A stretch of DNA of 64,000 nt from NCBI GenBank assembly GCA_021325515.1, contig JAJPHC010000057.1:62001-126000 (forward strand), written 5' to 3'. Shown here in pieces: positions 32,806 to 40,080 of this stretch (the stretch's first letter is position 1; every line of letters begins with the position of its first letter). This stretch comes from Acidobacteriota bacterium. GTDB taxonomy: Bacteria > Acidobacteriota > Thermoanaerobaculia > Gp7-AA8. Below the pieces are notes generated by a model. The model saw only the letters and a list, made by a program, of their open reading frames with translations. It was not told where the DNA came from and ran no database searches. The translations under genes and the position numbers were made by a program.

Positions 32806-33357
32806 ATGTTCCGCCGGGTACCGAATGAAGATCATGACTGGCTCTATGCGGTAGGTGCAATCGCGGCTATCTTCATGTTTTGGACGATCCCGCTGTCTCT
32901 GTCCCGCGTGGAGATGTCCGGGGCGCCGCAACCGCTGACGCAGGAGGCGCCACAACCCCGGTCATTCACGGCACTCGGCGGGACACTTCTCTTCCGCGAT
33001 CCTCTGGCCGGCGCACAAGCGCTCATCGGTTACTACCACGCGATCGAGCTTACGCCTGTGCAGGAAGCGATCAAGAAGGAGGCCCTCGGCGCGATCCCTG
33101 CGGCCTGCTGCAACGGATCGACTGCCTATACCTGCTGCTGTCCGTGCAATCTCTCGAAAACAATCTGGGGATTGAGCCATTACGCGATTGCGAAGCAAGG
33201 CGCCGACGCCAAACAGGTGCGCGCCGCCGTCGATGCCTGGCTCGGGTACGTCAATCCGGACGGCTATTCCGGCAACGCCTGTTATCGCGGCGCTTGTGAC
33301 GCCAATGCCTCTCGCAATGGCTGCGGCGGGATGCACGAAGAAAAACTCAGTGTCTGA
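32806..33357 (+). CDS. Membrane-anchored Cys-rich protein, CCCxCN/GCGGM family (copy 1)
   Basis: 183 residues with an N-terminal membrane helix (VGAIAAIFMFWTIPLSL). The soluble part opens YYHAIELTPVQEAIKKEALG and leads to AACC, then TCCCPCNLSKTIWGLSHY. After a helix it has YVNPDGYSGNACYRGACDA and NGCGGM. About 11 Cys in under 100 residues suggest a multi-Cu(I) or Fe-S/Zn site. It is paralogous to the products at 33366 and 34319. Ribosome site AAGGAG lies before the ATG. I do not recognise a named family, so the copper-store idea rests on neighbours. Confidence 0.7.
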   Translation: MFRRVPNEDHDWLYAVGAIAAIFMFWTIPLSLSRVEMSGAPQPLTQEAPQPRSFTALGGTLLFRDPLAGAQALIGYYHAIELTPVQEAIKKEALGAIPAACCNGSTAYTCCCPCNLSKTIWGLSHYAIAKQGADAKQVRAAVDAWLGYVNPDGYSGNACYRGACDANASRNGCGGMHEEKLSV

Positions 33358-33365
33358 GGAGAATC

Positions 33366-33800
33366 ATGAAACACGTCATAGCAGCCATCGTCGTACTGAC
33401 ATTGCCGCTGGGCAGCTCGGCAGCAACGCTCAAATTCGAGCCGGTCGAGACGCAAACCCGCAAATATATCGAGTATTACAAGATGATCCACCTCACTGCC
33501 GCGCAGGAGAAGATCAAGAGCGACGCGCTCTCGTCACTTCACGCCGTTTGCTGTAAGGACTTCTCGGCGTTGACCTGCTGCTGCCCGTGCAATTTCTCCA
33601 AAGCACTATGGGGCATGGCGAACTACTTGATCGCGAAAAAGGGCTACAACGCCGCGCAGCTACAGGAAGCGGCGAAGGAGTGGATCGCTTACGTGAATCC
33701 CGACGGTTTCAGTGGCGACGTCTGCCAGACCGGCGGCTGCAATCGCCCGTTCGCCCAGAACGGATGCGGCGGCATGGATGACAACGCCATCCGCTTTTGA
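33366..33800 (+). CDS. Secreted Cys-rich protein, CCCxCN/GCGGM family (copy 2)
   Basis: 144 residues, exported through a cleavable signal (IAAIVVLTLPLGSSAA) rather than an anchor. It shares YYKMIHLTAAQEKIKSDAL, VCCKDFSALTCCCPCNFSKALWG, INPDG-like VNPDGFSGDVC, TGGCNRP and NGCGGM with the other two copies. The conserved order (acidic helix, CC, CCCxC, Trp-Gly, helix, NPDGxxGxxCxxGxC, GCGGM) defines the family. It begins 8 bp after copy 1, preceded by GAGGAG, so the two are co-translated. Likely a soluble periplasmic partner. Confidence 0.7.
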   Translation: MKHVIAAIVVLTLPLGSSAATLKFEPVETQTRKYIEYYKMIHLTAAQEKIKSDALSSLHAVCCKDFSALTCCCPCNFSKALWGMANYLIAKKGYNAAQLQEAAKEWIAYVNPDGFSGDVCQTGGCNRPFAQNGCGGMDDNAIRF

Positions 33801-33815
33801 GTCGGAGATACGAAC

Positions 33816-34310
33816 ATGAATCGTAAATTGGCATTCGCGCTCCTCGTTTTGCTGATGCTGCCGCTGGCGGCCGCCGAAAATCCCGCCAAATGTCCGGCGT
33901 GCAGCTTCAGTGCTGTCCAGCAGCCTTATGACGCGGTTCGAATTGCGTTGACGGACGATCACCTCTCCATTGTAAGAACCGAGGGGTCGAAGCTGCGCGC
34001 GGCGGCACAAGCGGAAGCGGTATGGGCCAGAACCGCGACGGGACGCGGGCCGGAGCTCGTGATTCCCTGGACGAACGTCGCGGTGGCAGCGGCGAAGATC
34101 GAGAAGGCGGCTACGATCACCGACGCCCGCAAAGCCTTCGGCGAAGCGTCGGAAGGGATTCGCAGCGCGATGACGATCGCCGGCCGGGACGATCTCCTCG
34201 TCGCCTATTGTCCAATGGTGAAACTGCGCTGGATTCAGCCGAGGGGCGAGCTGCGCAATCCCTATGGATCGCGGATGCCGAACTGCGGACAGATCGTGAA
34301 AGCTCAATGA
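33816..34310 (+). CDS. Secreted DUF3347-like protein (third copy of domain)
   Basis: 164 residues with a signal peptide ending LPLAAAENP. A CPACSF motif occurs at the mature N-terminus, which the other copies lack. The domain runs from QPYDAVRIALTDDHL to VAYCPMVKLRWIQPRGE, NPYGSR and MPNCGQIV. It is interleaved between Cys-rich copies 2 and 3, each pair nearly touching, so the DUF3347 and CCCxCN proteins look like functional partners. Its stop overlaps a possible start codon, but the next gene's better start is 34319. Confidence 0.8.
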   Translation: MNRKLAFALLVLLMLPLAAAENPAKCPACSFSAVQQPYDAVRIALTDDHLSIVRTEGSKLRAAAQAEAVWARTATGRGPELVIPWTNVAVAAAKIEKAATITDARKAFGEASEGIRSAMTIAGRDDLLVAYCPMVKLRWIQPRGELRNPYGSRMPNCGQIVKAQ

Positions 34311-34318
34311 GGTGGAGC

Positions 34319-34888
34319 ATGCGCAGGCAGCAGAAGAAACTGAAGCCGGCCGGAGTACTGGCAGCCGTGATCGTGTCGATCGTTGGCGTCGTCGCGTTCA
34401 TCGTGGCAGCAACGGTTGGTTCGCGCGCATATGTCACGCATCATGTGCGCGCGAGTGCGAAGGCGGCGCGGATCGCCGCCGGTCCCCGCGCGAATGTGGC
34501 GCTCCTCGGAGGGAAACTCGTCTTCTCCGACGTCGCCGCACAATCGCGCGAATTCATCCGTTACTACTCGTCCATCCAATTGACTCCCCAGCAGGAAGCG
34601 ATCAAGTATGAAGTGCTCGCCGCGATGCCCGCCGCCTGCTGCAAGAATTCAAATGCATACACATGCTGCTGTAAGTGCAATCTGTCAAAGACTGTCTGGG
34701 GCCTGAGCAACCATGTCCTGTCCCACTATGCGGCGACGGCCGATGAACTGCGACAGGTGATCCAGGCCTGGCGCGATTACACCAATCCCAGCGGCCATAC
34801 CGGTGATTCCTGCTATGTGGGCCGCTGCAATGAGGCGCCACATCAGGATGGGTGCGGCGGCATGCTCGAGTCGGAGCTCATCATCTGA
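34319..34888 (+). CDS. Membrane-anchored Cys-rich protein, CCCxCN/GCGGM family (copy 3)
   Basis: 189 residues from ATG 34319, with GAGGTGG spaced 6 bases upstream. One N-terminal membrane helix (AAVIVSIVGVVAFIVAATV) anchors a periplasmic domain. That domain has YYSSIQLTPQQEAIKYEVLA, AACCKNSNAYTCCCKCNLSKTVWG, YTNPSGHTGDSCYVGRC and DGCGGM. The first Pro of the CCCPC motif is Lys here (CCCKC). Together with copies 1 and 2 it gives two anchored forms and one secreted form in a 2.1-kb stretch. Last gene of this run before the next 'FRI' family protein. Confidence 0.7.
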   Translation: MRRQQKKLKPAGVLAAVIVSIVGVVAFIVAATVGSRAYVTHHVRASAKAARIAAGPRANVALLGGKLVFSDVAAQSREFIRYYSSIQLTPQQEAIKYEVLAAMPAACCKNSNAYTCCCKCNLSKTVWGLSNHVLSHYAATADELRQVIQAWRDYTNPSGHTGDSCYVGRCNEAPHQDGCGGMLESELII

Positions 34889-34955
34889 ACCGGCAAGGAC
34901 TCGACACCGTGGCCAGTGATGTCCGGCACGGCAGGTCCCTTGAGGGAGACGCAAC

Positions 34956-35366
34956 ATGAACAGCATGACTAGTAGAATCAGCCGCGAGCCGATAAACGAG
35001 AGCCGGAGGCCTCATCTCGCCGCAATCACGGCGCCGATTTCGCTGCTGGTTCTGGCGCTGGTCATGCCGCTCTGCCCGGCGGCCGCCGCATGCATGATGC
35101 CTTGCTGCGACCATAGCGTGCCGGCAGCAGATCATGCCGCAATGCCGCCGGGCGGCTGCCATTCAACAGAAGGCTGTTCGCTCGCCTCTCCTCAGGCAAG
35201 CGAGACGCTCTACATCGTCGCCGGCTCTCCCGCCACCACGCCGCCTGTCGCGCCTCACGCTCTGGTTGATAGCGCCAGCGCCGTGACCGCGAGCTCGGTC
35301 GTACAGCCCTTCGCGCATCGTGCGTCACGACATCTCTACGTCGTTAACGACGTCTTCCTCATTTAG
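34956..35366 (+). CDS. Small exported Cys-rich protein ('FRI' family), ahead of ATC-hydrolase-like gene
   Basis: 136 residues with GAGGGAGACGC upstream of ATG. A hydrophobic helix (PISLLVLALVMPLCPAAAA) runs into CMMPCCDHS, then GGCHSTEGC. The middle is variable and the chain ends RHLYVVNDVFLI at the stop. It follows Cys-rich copy 3 and precedes, by 45 bp, the ATC-hydrolase-like gene. The position and layout match 25164 and 42220, although the C-terminus deviates (FLI instead of FRI). Function is unknown; leader or metal chaperone are both possible. Confidence 0.6.
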   Translation: MNSMTSRISREPINESRRPHLAAITAPISLLVLALVMPLCPAAAACMMPCCDHSVPAADHAAMPPGGCHSTEGCSLASPQASETLYIVAGSPATTPPVAPHALVDSASAVTASSVVQPFAHRASRHLYVVNDVFLI

Positions 35367-35411
35367 CGTTTCGATCTCCCGCGTTCTACCGCCACGCAAC
35401 CGCGTGCGCTG

Positions 35412-36125
35412 ATGCGCGCGACCACACTCGGAGATCGAATTGTGAATCCATTCGCATACATCGGAACCCGCATCGACCACGTCGTCCTGCCGCACGTGAG
35501 CCGGCATGCGCTCGACGTGCTCAAGCGCGAGTACGACGCTGTTAGCGCGCACCAGATTTTGTGGCACGCGTGGGACGCATTCGGTCCCATCGTGGCGCGC
35601 GTTCCTGTCCGTCGCCCTCCCGGCACGCGGATCATGCTCTCGCTGGCCGCGGCATCCGCAGCGCTGCATTGCGCGATGATGCGCTCCGGTGCCGAGGAGT
35701 CGCACGCGACTGCCGTGGTCGCGGAAATCGGCCGGCGCTGCTATCGGAATCTCTCGCGCATTCCATGGTGGCTTGGACGGCTCCTGACATTGGACAGCAT
35801 CGCGCGCCTCTCCGTCGCCTCGCGCCTCTCTCACTTGTTTGGATTGGTCGGACCGGCCTACTCGCTTCGAACCGTGTCGCCATCCGACGGCTCCCTGACG
35901 CTCGAAATTCATCGCTGCTCCGGACTGCAGCTCTATCGCGAGCTCGGCATCGCGCATCTCGCCCGACCGCTCGTTTGCGATGTCGAATCCGCAATCGCCG
36001 ATGAATGGCAGGCGACGATGACGCGCACCCACGCGCTGAGCGAGGGACATGCCGTCTGTCGCCATCAGATCCGCTCCATCGCACCGCAACACGGAGGACG
36101 CCATGCCGGTCAACCTCTCTATTGA
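35412..36125 (+). CDS. ATC-hydrolase-like (L-2-amino-thiazoline-4-carboxylate hydrolase fold) protein
   Basis: 237 residues, probably cytosolic. The C-terminal part reads LVCDVESAIADEW, LSEGHAVCRHQI, matching the pattern of the ATC_hydrolase family (an Asp near a Cys, then RTxxLxxGxxxCxF/H). ATC hydrolase opens a thiazoline ring to make S-carbamoyl-cysteine in the D,L-ATC to cysteine pathway. Here no partner carbamoyl-cysteine hydrolase is visible, and many relatives have no known substrate. The C-terminus overlaps the next gene by 23 bp in another frame. Family assignment moderate, activity unproven. Confidence 0.55.
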   Translation: MRATTLGDRIVNPFAYIGTRIDHVVLPHVSRHALDVLKREYDAVSAHQILWHAWDAFGPIVARVPVRRPPGTRIMLSLAAASAALHCAMMRSGAEESHATAVVAEIGRRCYRNLSRIPWWLGRLLTLDSIARLSVASRLSHLFGLVGPAYSLRTVSPSDGSLTLEIHRCSGLQLYRELGIAHLARPLVCDVESAIADEWQATMTRTHALSEGHAVCRHQIRSIAPQHGGRHAGQPLY

Positions 36126-36732
36126 TCGCGATTCCCGGCTCCGCACTGAACATGAAACCAAGCTCTCGGCCTTCTGCTGCCGGCCGGGTCATCCCACCAC
36201 TGATCCCACCTCCACACCTTCAACTGCCTCTCCAACCTCTCGCACAGACCTGGGCAGCAGGCCCGCGCACCGGCTGGCACTTCCGCCGGCCGGTGCGACC
36301 GGTCGCTTGGTCGTCATGCTCTTCGCGGCGGTGATGCTGGTGGTGGGTTTCATCAACGGGCGCCGCAGCTCCGACAGCATTCCGGTCGTTCCCGAATCAA
36401 TCGTGGTCTCGGAGCGCGCACCCCGCGCGATCGCAACGCAATACGTCGGGCCGTTCACCCTCCGAATCAGCGACATGCGCGATCAGCTATCGCTCCTCGC
36501 CACGGACGCCGATGGGTCAACGGTCCCGCCGGAGCGCCTCGGGGCTCGCGCGTGGTACGCCCGCGCGGGAGGCGTCGCAACGCCAGTCGCACTCGAGCCG
36601 ATGAATGATCACCTCATGGCCCGTGTCGATCCGCGCCAGGAAGGAATCCTGACAATCGCGCTTCGCGCGCATGAACGAAACGAACGAGTCGCTGTCGAGT
36701 TGCCCGTTCGCGGTCAGCAGGAGGCACCATGA
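36103..36732 (+). CDS. Membrane-anchored protein with Ser/Thr/Pro-rich head
   Basis: 209 residues from ATG 36103, picked for GGAGGACG upstream. The first 65 residues are disordered (Pro/Thr/Ser, with one CCRPGH), followed by a membrane helix (LVVMLFAAVMLVVGFING). The periplasmic part (85-209) is a beta-rich domain: YVGPFTLRISDMRDQLSLLA, LEPMNDHLMARVDP and GILTIALRAHERN, an Ig-like pattern of alternating strands, perhaps FixH/YtkA-like. It overlaps both neighbours, so it is in one operon with the ATC-hydrolase-like and helical genes. Function unknown. Confidence 0.55.
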   Translation: MPVNLSIDRDSRLRTEHETKLSAFCCRPGHPTTDPTSTPSTASPTSRTDLGSRPAHRLALPPAGATGRLVVMLFAAVMLVVGFINGRRSSDSIPVVPESIVVSERAPRAIATQYVGPFTLRISDMRDQLSLLATDADGSTVPPERLGARAWYARAGGVATPVALEPMNDHLMARVDPRQEGILTIALRAHERNERVAVELPVRGQQEAP

Positions 36733-37391
36733 TTCGCTTTTCGACGGTTCTCATCGCGCTGATACTGGCAGTCGCATCGGCGAGCGCGCAGATCGAACAA
36801 ACACCGGCGGCGCAGATCCCGCCGTGGGAAGCGCTGCAGCGCGCGACCCAATTGCGCGCGGAGGCAGGGGCCCACGAGGATATGGCGCGGCAATACGCAG
36901 CCATGAGTGGAGGGTCGCGTCGTGACCGCCGGTGGCGGCGAACGATGATCGAGCTTTGCCACGAGTACATGGAAGCAGCAACACGCGCGGCCGAGGCGTA
37001 TGAGCGTGCGGCTGCCCCGTGGACCTCGGCCTCGACATCGGAAGAGGGAAGTGAGACTCCCCCGCTGCACGCAACCGTTCCAGTAACGGCGGCGGAGTAC
37101 GACGCGCGAGCCTTCGACTACGAACAGGAAGCGGCGAGGTTGCGCAGCGACGCCGACCGGCATCTGGCCATGCTTCGCTCTTCACGCGCGCCATACACCC
37201 AGCAGCCGCAATACGGCGGAGTGGGAACGCCGCCAGGCCGCGGCGGAACGTGGATCGAGACGGCGCGCGCGCGCAGCGCGAGAGAGCATTGTCAGGATGC
37301 TGTGGAGAACGATCTCGAGCTGGCGCGTCGCGCCGACGACATGGCGAAACATTACCGCCTCCGCGCTCAACAACTGAGGGCGGCACGATGA
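36729..37391 (+). CDS. Secreted helical Ala/Arg-rich protein
   Basis: 220 residues with signal peptide (TVLIALILAVASASAQ). The mature protein is mostly charged helix: WEALQRATQLRAEAGAHEDMARQYAAM, YMEAATRAAEAYERAAA, YDARAFDYEQEAARLRSDADRHLAM and LARRADDMAKHYRLRAQQLRAA. The three helical units look like repeats (each has a 'A-E-x-A-x-x-Y/H' pattern). A similar but shorter helical product is encoded at 44273, so a family may exist within the island. It overlaps the upstream gene by 4 bp. Function unknown. Confidence 0.6.
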   Translation: MIRFSTVLIALILAVASASAQIEQTPAAQIPPWEALQRATQLRAEAGAHEDMARQYAAMSGGSRRDRRWRRTMIELCHEYMEAATRAAEAYERAAAPWTSASTSEEGSETPPLHATVPVTAAEYDARAFDYEQEAARLRSDADRHLAMLRSSRAPYTQQPQYGGVGTPPGRGGTWIETARARSAREHCQDAVENDLELARRADDMAKHYRLRAQQLRAAR

Positions 37392-37561
37392 AGCCTGTGA
37401 CATCGCATCACTGCCGGGATCATCCGGCGCCTCGTCACCGATCGCGTATGCCTTACGCAAAACGGGAGGAACTTTGGAGGACCTCTACCACGACCGCTGA
37501 CGCCCTATGGAGTGAACCTCGTGTCGAAGAGTTCATTGCAACCGCGGAACGATCGACATAA
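37388..37561 (+). CDS. Possible 57-aa protein
   Basis: 57 residues from an ATG overlapping the upstream stop (ATGA). It is His/Arg-rich (TSHHCRDHPAPRHRSR) and ends REELWRTSTT ... EFIATAERST. The 4-bp coupling resembles that of real genes nearby, but there is no independent ribosome site and no recognised domain. The remaining 57 bases to the next gene hold its ribosome site. Confidence 0.35.
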   Translation: MKPVTSHHCRDHPAPRHRSRMPYAKREELWRTSTTTADALWSEPRVEEFIATAERST

Positions 37562-37618
37562 CAAAGCTCGAAACGGCGCCTTCAATCGCTTCTTAAACGA
37601 ACATCAAGGAGAACATTG

Positions 37619-38122
37619 ATGACACGAAAGCTCGTATGGATCTCTCTTACAACCCTGCTCCTCGCGCTTGGCACGAGCGCCCTCGCCTGCGGCACGACCA
37701 GCCGAACGCGACATGTGATGCATGAAGCTGAGGCAGACCCCGTTCTTCAGGCCTATGAGGACGCCCGGCTGGCGCTGATCGAAAATTCCGTCGCCGGTGT
37801 ACGAGCAGCGGCGAGGGCAATCGTGATGGCAGCGCACGAGGCTGACCTGCACACCATTGCCGTGCGGGCCGCGGTTCTTGAGGAAGCAAACGACCTCGCC
37901 GCCGCACGTCAGGCCTTCAGCGCGTTGTCCGATGAGGTCATCCAGTACCACGCGACGCGCGGCGATGACGGACTTGTGGCCGCGTATTGCGCAATGGAGC
38001 AGAAGTCCTGGCTGCAGCCGGTTGGAACGATCACCAATCCATACGTAGGCAAGGACATGCGCAATTGCGGCATGTTCGCGGCGGACGAATCGTCCTCCAC
38101 TCATCACGCACATCACCACTGA
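37619..38122 (+). CDS. Secreted DUF3347-like protein (fourth copy of domain)
   Basis: 167 residues from ATG 37619, with AAGGAG upstream and a signal ending in ALACG (possible lipobox). The domain runs from LQAYEDARLALIENSV to VAAYCAMEQKSWLQPVG, NPYVGK and MRNCGMF, closing with HHAHHH. The four-domain set shares YCxM, W[LI]QPxG, NPY and CG. In this copy Pro of YCPM is Ala. It is 18 bp ahead of the 22-aa microprotein. Confidence 0.8.
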   Translation: MTRKLVWISLTTLLLALGTSALACGTTSRTRHVMHEAEADPVLQAYEDARLALIENSVAGVRAAARAIVMAAHEADLHTIAVRAAVLEEANDLAAARQAFSALSDEVIQYHATRGDDGLVAAYCAMEQKSWLQPVGTITNPYVGKDMRNCGMFAADESSSTHHAHHH

Positions 38123-38139
38123 AAGGAGGTCTACCGCCG

Positions 38140-38208
38140 ATGTTTCACCAACACGCCTGGTACTGGATCGCAGCCATGGCCGTAATGATGCTGTTCATGA
38201 TGCTCTAG
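38140..38208 (+). CDS. 22-aa Met-rich membrane microprotein
   Basis: A 22-residue frame, MFHQHAW then a helix YWIAAMAVMMLFMML, ending in TAG. A near-perfect ribosome site (AAAGGAGGT) lies 9 bases before the ATG, far stronger than chance for this region. His at positions 3 and 5 and six Met recall copper-binding tails. It lies right after a DUF3347 gene and ahead of the nuclease-like pair. Too short for homology; expression is the key question. Confidence 0.5.
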   Translation: MFHQHAWYWIAAMAVMMLFMML

Positions 38209-38275
38209 TCATCGTTTTGAGGATGCCATCCGCTGGCGCGCAGCGTTCCAGCGGATGGCACAGGAGAGGCCTGAG

Positions 38276-38737
38276 ATGACCATCCAACACGACCCATTCG
38301 CCACGCACGACACCGAACTGAAGGACCTGGTTCAGCGCCATAAGGTCTGCTTCGAGTCCTATCCGATCTGGCACGTTCCGGCCGCTGGCGGAAGGATCGC
38401 CATCGGTTATGAGCTCGATCTCATCGGAACGCACGATCATCCCGCGCATCCACCGGCTGCCGGTTGCATCGAGTGCCGCCCCGTCTTTCAGGCACTCACG
38501 ACGCTCGCGCACGGCATCATGCCTCCCAACGGCCGCGCCAGCAGATACGCAATCGAGCCATACGACGTTGCGCTTCACTTTTCGCCACGCCGGAAGATGC
38601 GGAAAGACGTGATCGTGGCCATCGACATCGTGCATCGCCAGCAATTCGATCGCTCGGTTGACGAATGTGAGATCCACTGCCTCGCCGAGATGAAAGAGAA
38701 GCTCAAGGCCCTCGGCGCGAAGCCGTTCCAGTGGTGA
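38276..38737 (+). CDS. Conserved hypothetical protein with HDH and CxxC motifs
   Basis: 153 residues from ATG 38276 (GAGGC just before it). The protein is soluble and contains YELDLIGTHDHP, PAAGCIECRPVF, LAHGIMPPNGRASRY and HRQQFDRSVDECEIHCLAEM, so a Cys2 or Cys/His metal site is likely. I recall similar unnamed proteins beside metal and redox genes, but with no function. The neighbour at 38755 starts 17 bp later and could form a two-gene unit with it. Confidence 0.65.
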   Translation: MTIQHDPFATHDTELKDLVQRHKVCFESYPIWHVPAAGGRIAIGYELDLIGTHDHPAHPPAAGCIECRPVFQALTTLAHGIMPPNGRASRYAIEPYDVALHFSPRRKMRKDVIVAIDIVHRQQFDRSVDECEIHCLAEMKEKLKALGAKPFQW

Positions 38738-38754
38738 CGGAAGGAGGATCTGCC

Positions 38755-39387
38755 ATGGACAACGCGGTAGCCCTTGTACGCACGTACCTGCAGCTCAACG
38801 GCTATTTCACGGTGACGGAGTACCCGATCATCGGCGGCGGCCGTCATGGCAGTCACCGCACGATGACCGATCTCGACGTCATCGCCTTTCGCTTCCCCGC
38901 GGCGGCCGATTGTCTCGTCGACGAACGGCACCACACCGCGCGCGTCGATGGACTCACCGATGCGGCCCTCGGCGTACCCGAGACGACCCCCGACATGCTC
39001 ATCGCCGAAGTGAAGGAAGGGCGAGCGGAGATCAACGCTGCGGCGGCGAATCCCGACGTGATCCGCGCGGCGCTGATCCGCTTCGGTTGCTGTGGACACT
39101 GCATCTCCGACTCCCATCTGTCGCAGCTCGTGCAGCGCGGTTCGACCGTGCTGCCGAACGGCCACACGGCACGCGTGGTGGCATTCGGAAGCACGGTGGA
39201 GGGACGAGCTTTCTATCGTCGCGTCCTTTACACCGACGTCCTCACCTATATTCAACGCTACATCGACCGGCATTGGGATGCGGTCTGCACCGCCGGCGCG
39301 AAGGATCTGGTCCTCGGACTGCTCATGCTGCAGGCGAAGGCGCATCGCGGCGAACGTTCGTCGATGCATGCTCTGGCAGGAGAGTAA
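38755..39387 (+). CDS. PD-(D/E)XK nuclease-like protein
   Basis: 210 residues from ATG 38755, with GAAGGAGG upstream. Residues 12-85 show the core of a PD-(D/E)XK fold: YLQLNGYFTVTEYP, MTDLDVIAFRF (acidic catalytic Asp) and DMLIAEVKEGRAEIN (Glu-x-Lys). A Cys/His segment RFGCCGHCISDSH follows, then a C-terminal helix with YIDRHWD. The catalytic triad is fully present, so DNA or RNA cleavage is possible. Neither a methyltransferase nor a toxin/antitoxin is next to it. Confidence 0.6.
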   Translation: MDNAVALVRTYLQLNGYFTVTEYPIIGGGRHGSHRTMTDLDVIAFRFPAAADCLVDERHHTARVDGLTDAALGVPETTPDMLIAEVKEGRAEINAAAANPDVIRAALIRFGCCGHCISDSHLSQLVQRGSTVLPNGHTARVVAFGSTVEGRAFYRRVLYTDVLTYIQRYIDRHWDAVCTAGAKDLVLGLLMLQAKAHRGERSSMHALAGE

Positions 39388-39396
39388 GGACGATTC

Positions 39397-40080
39397 ATGT
39401 TGCCGGAAGAAGAGCGAACGATCGCCTTCGTCGACCTGTCGGGATTCACGGCCCTGACTGAAGCGCATGGCGACGAGACCGCAACGGCTGTGGCGCTTCG
39501 TTTCTACGAAATCGTCCGGTCGCTGCTTCGCGATGGCACGACACTGGTCAAGACCATCGGCGACGCCGTGATGCTAGTTGCCGTTGACCCCGAGACCGCG
39601 ATCAGCCTCATTCTCGAATTGCAGGCTCTGACCGATTCCACTCCCGATTTTCCGATGATCAGAGCGGGTCTGCATGTCGGACCGGCCAGAGAAGTGGAGG
39701 GCGACTACTTCGGTGCCTCCGTGAATCTCGCGGCCCGCGTCGCCGCGCACGCCAGTGCCGGTCAGGTTCTCTGCACCGCGGCCGTTGCCACCCGGATCGC
39801 GGAGTGTGGGCTGTGCACCGTCGTCGAGCTCGGTCCCGTCCTCTTTCGCAACGTGCATGATCGCGTGGTGATCTACGAAGTGCGCGGTAAGCATGTCACC
39901 ACTCCGGCGCACATCGATCCGGTTTGCCGCATGCACGTTACGACCGATGCGGCCATTGCCCGAATCAGGAGCGAAAGCGGCGAGATCTTCTTCTGTTCGC
40001 TCCGGTGTCTTCGCACGTTCGTTCACGAACGACTATCCGACGATAACACTCCTGGCACACACACGGAGCGGACCTCGTGA
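39397..40080 (+). CDS. Nucleotide cyclase domain fused to YHS metal-binding domain
   Basis: 227 residues. Residues 5-165 are a class III adenylate/guanylate cyclase domain: TIAFVDLSGFTALTEAHGDE, VKTIGDAVMLV, AGLHVGPAREVEGDYFGASVNLAARVA. Metal-binding Asp residues are in FVDLSG and IGDAVM. After a linker, residues 170-210 are a YHS domain (HIDPVCRMHVTTDAA, then FFCSLRCLRTFV) as seen in heavy-metal ATPases and copper proteins. The pairing suggests metal-linked cyclic nucleotide signalling or, if catalytically weak, a scaffold. It overlaps the hydrolase gene by 4 bp. Confidence 0.8.
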   Translation: MLPEEERTIAFVDLSGFTALTEAHGDETATAVALRFYEIVRSLLRDGTTLVKTIGDAVMLVAVDPETAISLILELQALTDSTPDFPMIRAGLHVGPAREVEGDYFGASVNLAARVAAHASAGQVLCTAAVATRIAECGLCTVVELGPVLFRNVHDRVVIYEVRGKHVTTPAHIDPVCRMHVTTDAAIARIRSESGEIFFCSLRCLRTFVHERLSDDNTPGTHTERTS

